A DNA stretch of 49,151 bases, taken from contig OMXL01000033.1 in NCBI GenBank assembly GCA_900314985.1, positions 1 to 49,151 on the forward strand, read 5' to 3'. Both the position numbers and the translations under genes were made by a program. Below, in pieces: positions 44,876 to 49,151 of this stretch. This DNA is from an uncultured Prevotellaceae bacterium. GTDB taxonomy: Bacteria; Bacteroidota; Bacteroidia; Bacteroidales; Bacteroidaceae. A model generated the notes under the pieces. It saw only the letters and a list, made by a program, of their open reading frames with translations, made no database searches and was not told the origin of the DNA. Each line of letters starts with the position of its first letter. Position 1 is the first letter of the stretch.

Positions 44876-44906
44876 CAAAGGTACTAAAAATCAAACAAAC
44901 GGCAAA
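44876..44906 (-). promoter_or_regulatory. infC promoter
   Basis: On the minus strand TTTG (44906-44903), 19 nt, TACCTTTG (44883-44876). Confidence 0.68.
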
Positions 44907-45005
44907 GAATTTTTCCATTTATTTTTACTACCCCATTCACTTTTCTTTCCATTTTATCCAATTAATTGTCTTTTTTGCTTTTACCACAAAAAACTGCACA
45001 AAATT

Positions 45006-45037
45006 TTTGCGGATGTGCAGAAAAAGCATTACCTTTG
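45006..45037 (+). promoter_or_regulatory. Promoter of the acyl ligase pair
   Basis: TTTG (45006-45009), 20 nt, TACCTTTG (45030-45037). It is 23 nt upstream of the ATG 45061. The word TTGTGCA occurs around it several times. Confidence 0.7.
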
Positions 45038-45060
45038 CACAAAATTTTGGAAATTGTGCA

Positions 45061-46719
45061 ATGAACGACATACCTAGTTTCAATTCTTATATTGAAAACA
45101 CCATCAAAGACAACTGGTTGCTCGATGCACTGACCGACTACAAGGGTATAACCTTGCAGTATCATGATGTAGCTCGTAAGATTGAGAAGCTGCACATCAT
45201 GATGGAGGCAGCGGGTATTCAGAAAGGAGACAGGATAGCCGTGTGTGGACGCAACTCCGCACACTGGGCCGTAGCATTTTTGGCCACCATCACTTATGGC
45301 GCAGTCATCGTGCCTATTCTTCATGAGTTTAATGCTGAGCAGATTCACAACATCGTCAATCACTCCGAATCACGCCTGCTGTTTGTGGGTGACTTCGTAG
45401 TGAAAACCATCAATCCCGACGAGATGCCCCAACTGGAGGGTATCTTCAATCTGCCCGACTTCTCCCTGCACCTCTCTCGCAGCGAGAAACTGACCGATGC
45501 CCGCGAGCGCCTGAACGAGCTCTTCGGACACCGTTTCCCCAACGCTTATCGCAAGGAAGACATCCACTGGCATCAAGATACCGCCGAAGAGCTGTGCATG
45601 ATTAACTATACCAGTGGCACTACAGGTTTCTCGAAGGGCGTCATGCTGCCCTACCGTGCTATCTGGGGCAACGTGGATTTCTGTATCAAGAACCTCGCCA
45701 ACTGCATGCCTAAGTTCAGTAACATGCTGAACATCCTGCCCATGGCCCACATGTACGGCTTGGCTATCGAGTTCCTCTTCCCTTTCTGTTCAGGCTACCA
45801 TCTGCATTTCCTCACGCGTCTTCCCTCACCGGCTATCATCGCTGAGGCTTTCCAGGAAGTCAAGCCCGACGTGGTCATCGCCGTACCGCTCATTATCGAG
45901 AAGATTATCCGCAAGCGCGTATTCCCCAAGATACAGTCTAACGCCATCAAGATTATGCTGCAGATGCCTGTCGTCTCCAAGAAGGTCAAGGCGCGCATCT
46001 GTCAGGAGGTCTACAATGCCTTTGGCGGACGTGCCTACGAGGTGATCATCGGTGGCGCACCGCTCAATCAGGAGATTGAAGCGTTCCTGAGGAGTATCGA
46101 TTTCCCCTTCACCGTGGGTTACGGCACTACCGAGTGTGCACCGCTCATTGCCTATAGCGACTACCACTACTTCGAGCCAGGCTCTTGCGGACAGTCCTTG
46201 CCCGACATGGAGGTCAAGATTGCATCCTCTGACCCACAGAATGTCGAGGGTGAGATCATCGCACGAGGTCCCAATGTCATGTTGGGCTACTATAAGAACG
46301 AGGAGGCAACCCATCAGGCTATCGACCGCGACGGTTGGTACCATACGGGCGACCTCGCCACGATGTCCAGCGACGGACACATCTTCATTCGTGGTCGCTT
46401 GAAGAACATGCTGCTGGGTGCCAATGGCCAGAACGTCTATCCCGAGGAAATTGAGGACAAACTCAACTCCATGGCACTGGTCAGCGAGAGTCTGATCGTA
46501 CAGCGTGGCGACAAACTGGTAGCACTGGTACACCCCGACATGGAAGAGGTGAAAGCCATGGGAATCGGACCAGAAGAATTGGAGCAGGTCATGGAGCAGA
46601 ACCGTCAGGAACTCAATGCCCAATTGCCCGTCTACAGCAAACTACAAGCCTTTGAACTTCAGGAAGAAGAGTTCCAGAAGACACCTAAGAAGAGTATCAA
46701 ACGTTACTTATATAAATAA
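45061..46719 (+). CDS. AMP-dependent acyl-CoA (long-chain fatty acid) ligase, copy 1
   Basis: This protein is 552 residues from ATG 45061. The frame is open upstream to 44101, but that part runs antisense through infC and through the promoter and is not coding. Adenylation motifs are MINYTSGTTGFSKGVM (P-loop), YGTTECAPLI (A5), GWYHTGDLA (A7) and RLKNMLLGANGQNVYPEEIED (A8), and the catalytic Lys in TPKKSIKRY. It activates a fatty acid as acyl-AMP and acyl-CoA. It lies 9 nt from a close paralogue. Confidence 0.93.
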   Translation: MNDIPSFNSYIENTIKDNWLLDALTDYKGITLQYHDVARKIEKLHIMMEAAGIQKGDRIAVCGRNSAHWAVAFLATITYGAVIVPILHEFNAEQIHNIVNHSESRLLFVGDFVVKTINPDEMPQLEGIFNLPDFSLHLSRSEKLTDARERLNELFGHRFPNAYRKEDIHWHQDTAEELCMINYTSGTTGFSKGVMLPYRAIWGNVDFCIKNLANCMPKFSNMLNILPMAHMYGLAIEFLFPFCSGYHLHFLTRLPSPAIIAEAFQEVKPDVVIAVPLIIEKIIRKRVFPKIQSNAIKIMLQMPVVSKKVKARICQEVYNAFGGRAYEVIIGGAPLNQEIEAFLRSIDFPFTVGYGTTECAPLIAYSDYHYFEPGSCGQSLPDMEVKIASSDPQNVEGEIIARGPNVMLGYYKNEEATHQAIDRDGWYHTGDLATMSSDGHIFIRGRLKNMLLGANGQNVYPEEIEDKLNSMALVSESLIVQRGDKLVALVHPDMEEVKAMGIGPEELEQVMEQNRQELNAQLPVYSKLQAFELQEEEFQKTPKKSIKRYLYK

Positions 46720-46728
46720 GTTAATATT

Positions 46729-48390
46729 ATGGAAAATGTACCTGGTTTTAACCAACTAATACAGGAGAGCATCATCAATAATTGGGACCTTGATGCCCTG
46801 ACAGACTACAAGGGTGCCACCCTGCAGTTTCACGATGTTGCCCGCAAGATAGAAAAACTCCACATCCTTTTCGAGAATAGCGGTGTGCAGAAGGGCGACA
46901 AGATTGCCCTTTGCGGACGCAACAGCAGCCAGTGGGCTGTGGCCTTCCTAGCTACGCTGACCTATGGTGCCGTTGCCGTACCCATTCTCCACGAGTTCAT
47001 GGCCGAGCAGATTCACAACATCGTCAATCACTCTGATGCCAAACTGCTCTTTGTCGGAGACCATGTGGCTACGCAGATAGACCCCATGCAGATGCCCCAT
47101 CTGGAGGGCATCATCAACAACCCCGACTACTCGCTCATGGTGTCACGTACCGACAAGCTGACCTATGCCCGCGAGCACCTCAACGAGCTCTATGGCAAGA
47201 AGTTCCCCAAATACTTCCGCAAGGAGCATGTCAACTACTACAAGGAAGCCAACGGTGAGGAGTTGGCCATGATCAACTACACCAGCGGCACCACAGGTTT
47301 CTCCAAGGGTGTCATGATTCCCTACCGTGCCCTTTGGTCAAACTACGACTTTGCCGAGCATGTGCTGGGTAAGATTATCGGTCGTGGCGACCGCATCATC
47401 AGCATCCTGCCAATGGCCCACATGTACGGCATGGCCTTCGAGTTCATCTTCGAATTCCTCCACGGCTGTCATGTATACTACCTGAACCGCATCCCCTCGC
47501 CTGCCATTATTGCACAGGCCTTTGCTGATATCAAACCCAAGATTATCATTGCCGTACCACTGGTCATCGAGAAGATTATCCGCAAGAAGGTGTTCCCCAA
47601 GATTCAGAACAACCGCATGCGTCTGCTGCTCTCCATGCCCGTTATCTCCAAGAAGGTACGCGAGAAGATTTGCCAGGAGGTTATCAAGGCTTTCGGTGGC
47701 GAACTCTACGAGGTGATTATCGGCGGGGCGGCCTTCAACCAGGAAGTCGAGTCGTTCCTCAAGCGCATCGATTTCCCCTATACCGTAGGTTATGGTGCCA
47801 CCGAGTGTGCGCCCATCATCTGCTACCGCGACTGGCACACCTTCGTGCAGGGCTCTTGCGGACAAGCTGCCTACCACATGCAGGTCAAGATCAACTCTAC
47901 GAATCCTGCAGAGATACCTGGCGAGATTCTTGCCCGTGGTCTCAATACCATGTTGGGCTACTACAAGAACGACGAAGCTACTGCTGAGACCCTCGACCGT
48001 GAGGGCTGGTATCATACGGGCGATCTCGGCACCATGGACTACGACGGCAACGTCTTCATCAATGGCCGTTCCAAGAACATGCTCCTTGGCCCCAGCGGTC
48101 AGAACATCTACCCAGAGGAGATTGAGGACAAGCTCAACTCCATGACCATGGTGGTAGAGAGCGTCGTTGTACAGCGCGACACCAAGCTCGTCGGACTGGT
48201 CTATCCCGACTACGACGAAGCCAAGAACATGCGTTTCAACGAAGAAGACATCAAGAACATCATGGAGCAGAACCGCTTGCAACTCAACGAACTACTTCCC
48301 GCCTACGAGAAGATTGCTGAAATCGAGATTCGTACCGAAGAGTTCGAGAAAACGCCCAAACGAAGCATCAAGCGCTTCCTGTACAAATAA
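46729..48390 (+). CDS. AMP-dependent acyl-CoA (long-chain fatty acid) ligase, copy 2
   Basis: This 553-residue protein is a close tandem paralogue of the gene before it along its full length, with the same motifs (MINYTSGTTGFSKGVM, YGATECAPII, GWYHTGDLG, RSKNMLLGPSGQNIYPEEIED, TPKRSIKRF). Differences cluster in the middle (substrate pocket and lid), so different chain preference is possible. Both lack a signal or membrane segment. Same operon, with terminator behind. Confidence 0.93.
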   Translation: MENVPGFNQLIQESIINNWDLDALTDYKGATLQFHDVARKIEKLHILFENSGVQKGDKIALCGRNSSQWAVAFLATLTYGAVAVPILHEFMAEQIHNIVNHSDAKLLFVGDHVATQIDPMQMPHLEGIINNPDYSLMVSRTDKLTYAREHLNELYGKKFPKYFRKEHVNYYKEANGEELAMINYTSGTTGFSKGVMIPYRALWSNYDFAEHVLGKIIGRGDRIISILPMAHMYGMAFEFIFEFLHGCHVYYLNRIPSPAIIAQAFADIKPKIIIAVPLVIEKIIRKKVFPKIQNNRMRLLLSMPVISKKVREKICQEVIKAFGGELYEVIIGGAAFNQEVESFLKRIDFPYTVGYGATECAPIICYRDWHTFVQGSCGQAAYHMQVKINSTNPAEIPGEILARGLNTMLGYYKNDEATAETLDREGWYHTGDLGTMDYDGNVFINGRSKNMLLGPSGQNIYPEEIEDKLNSMTMVVESVVVQRDTKLVGLVYPDYDEAKNMRFNEEDIKNIMEQNRLQLNELLPAYEKIAEIEIRTEEFEKTPKRSIKRFLYK

Positions 48391-48395
48391 TATAA

Positions 48396-48430
48396 TAGAG
48401 AGAGCCTGCTGGTTCTCTCTATTTTATTTA
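48396..48430 (+). terminator. Terminator of the acyl ligase pair
   Basis: TAGAGAGA (48396-48403) pairs with TCTCTCTA (48414-48421), then TTTTATTTAT. Confidence 0.82.
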
Positions 48431-48446
48431 TAGTCATCTGGTGCAC

Positions 48447-48947
48447 TTATAGGAAGCACCGTTTAAACTCATTCTCGAAATTGGGTGTCAAGACACCTTT
48501 ACCCATAGCCTCACAAATCTCCTCTATCGTCCAAAAACGGCCACCGTCAAGTTCCTCTGCCGACGGTCTGATAGGACCATCATAAGTCGTTCGGTTCACA
48601 TACACCAACTCGCGCTCACGCTTGCTTTCAAACACGTACTTATCCACAAATACTGGCGTAAAGTCAGTGATTCCCAGTTCCTCGCGCACCTCACGACTCA
48701 GCGCCTGTTCAGGCGTTTCACCATAGTCAATATGACCACCAACCGCTGTGTCCCACTTACCAGGCTGAATATCCTTCCACTCCGGCCGTTTCTGCAAATA
48801 GACAGCCCCAGCAGAATTGAATACGTGCAGATGCACCACAGGGTGCAACAGTAAAGAACCGCTATGACACTCTCCGCGAGTAGCCGATCCAACGACCTTT
48901 CCGTCTTCATCGACTATAGGAAATATCTCTTGTTGATTATCCTTCAT
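48447..48947 (-). CDS. NUDIX hydrolase
   Basis: This 166-residue protein has the NUDIX box GGHIDYGETPEQALSREVREELGI complete with the REVREE core. The early segment EIFPIVDEDGKVVGSATRGECH and LQKRPEWKDIQPGKWD resemble the YfcD/IPP-isomerase-like NUDIX group, which acts on nucleoside or isoprenoid diphosphates. Substrate not assigned. TAATTTTG at 48976-48983 on the minus strand is a possible -7 box. Confidence 0.9.
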   Translation of the reverse strand: MKDNQQEIFPIVDEDGKVVGSATRGECHSGSLLLHPVVHLHVFNSAGAVYLQKRPEWKDIQPGKWDTAVGGHIDYGETPEQALSREVREELGITDFTPVFVDKYVFESKRERELVYVNRTTYDGPIRPSAEELDGGRFWTIEEICEAMGKGVLTPNFENEFKRCFL

Positions 48948-49011
48948 AAATCATTTTGTTAACCATATTCGTTTGCAAAATTACTACTTTTTCTGCTAAC
49001 AATGGACGTAA

Positions 49012-49151
49012 ATCACGAAAAACATTCCATAAAGGGAGTCATGCTCGAAGAATAAAATAGTTACTATGTTTGCAGACGAAAATACCAAGCAGCCGATAGG
49101 AGATTGTCCTTAGGCAAAGAAATATTCCGCACCGTGAGGTGCAGAGAACCT
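49012..49151 (+). other. Promoter-like start and cut-off non-coding stretch
   Basis: TATGTTTG at about 49066-49073 looks like a -7 box. The sequence after it has no long frame and contains the hairpin GCACC-GTGA-GGTGC. It could be the start of a structured RNA cut by the window end; I cannot identify it. Confidence 0.3.

Noticed and set aside
44101-45060. Open frame extending the first acyl ligase upstream by about 320 residues
   Set aside because: It runs antisense through infC and across a clear promoter; the family starts at 45061.
47338-48282. Long minus-strand open frame opposite the second acyl ligase, with a similar one opposite the first (45826-46623)
   Set aside because: Both are mirror shadows of the paralogous coding strands; their similarity to each other only reflects the ligases.

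Overview
The window looks like a chromosomal segment of a Bacteroidota species, most probably Prevotella or a close relative (Prevotellaceae). The reasons are: almost every promoter has the Bacteroidota form (TTTG about 19-22 bases upstream of TAnnTTTG); there is a short primary sigma factor of the sigma-ABfr type; an RseC-RnfBCDGEA cluster; a 'ferredoxin-less' IorA/IorB pair; and many lipoproteins with short lipobox signals. No rRNA or tRNA gene was seen.

Positions 1-13,700 form an accessory, visibly A+T-richer defence region. A six-gene, tightly packed minus-strand operon runs from about 11,475 down to 59: brxP (PP-loop PAPS-reductase-like plus ferredoxin) - brxC (large P-loop ATPase) - pglZ (alkaline-phosphatase-like) - brxL (short AAA+) - a small protein resembling the DNA-sulfur-binding domain of ScoMcrA-type enzymes - a second small protein. 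The first four genes are the gene set of BREX type 4. The last two are extra, and they share a near-identical N-terminal module of about 30 residues. Upstream lie a structured 5' leader with long inverted repeats, a 56-bp promoter present in two near-identical copies (one for the BREX operon, one for a KilA-N gene), a partial third copy, a compact non-coding RNA made of two tandem hairpins with compensating stem changes, and a convergent 145-aa protein of uncertain, possibly nuclease-like, type.

From 13,700 on the window is ordinary core genome: a GH13 lipoprotein; an AEC transporter; cysK; an M13 metallopeptidase lipoprotein; rseC-rnfBCDGEA (sodium/proton-pumping ferredoxin:NAD oxidoreductase); a small acidic protein; a glucosaminidase-LysM protein with a lipoprotein; cdd; a TetR regulator; maeB (malic enzyme fused to a phosphotransacetylase-like domain); a plus-strand run phoH-purC-menG-aroE-TPM protein-lemA-purM; a DegP-like protease; the primary sigma factor with a small secreted protein; an aminotransferase-iorB-iorA operon; infC-rpmI-rplT; two tandem AMP-dependent acyl ligases; and a NUDIX hydrolase.

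The points most worth following are the sulfur-reader-like gene inside a BREX type 4 operon, the shared tag module on both accessory proteins, the covarying double-hairpin RNA, the duplicated promoter that may tie the KilA-N gene and BREX together, and an rplT gene that lacks the usual first ~15 codons.
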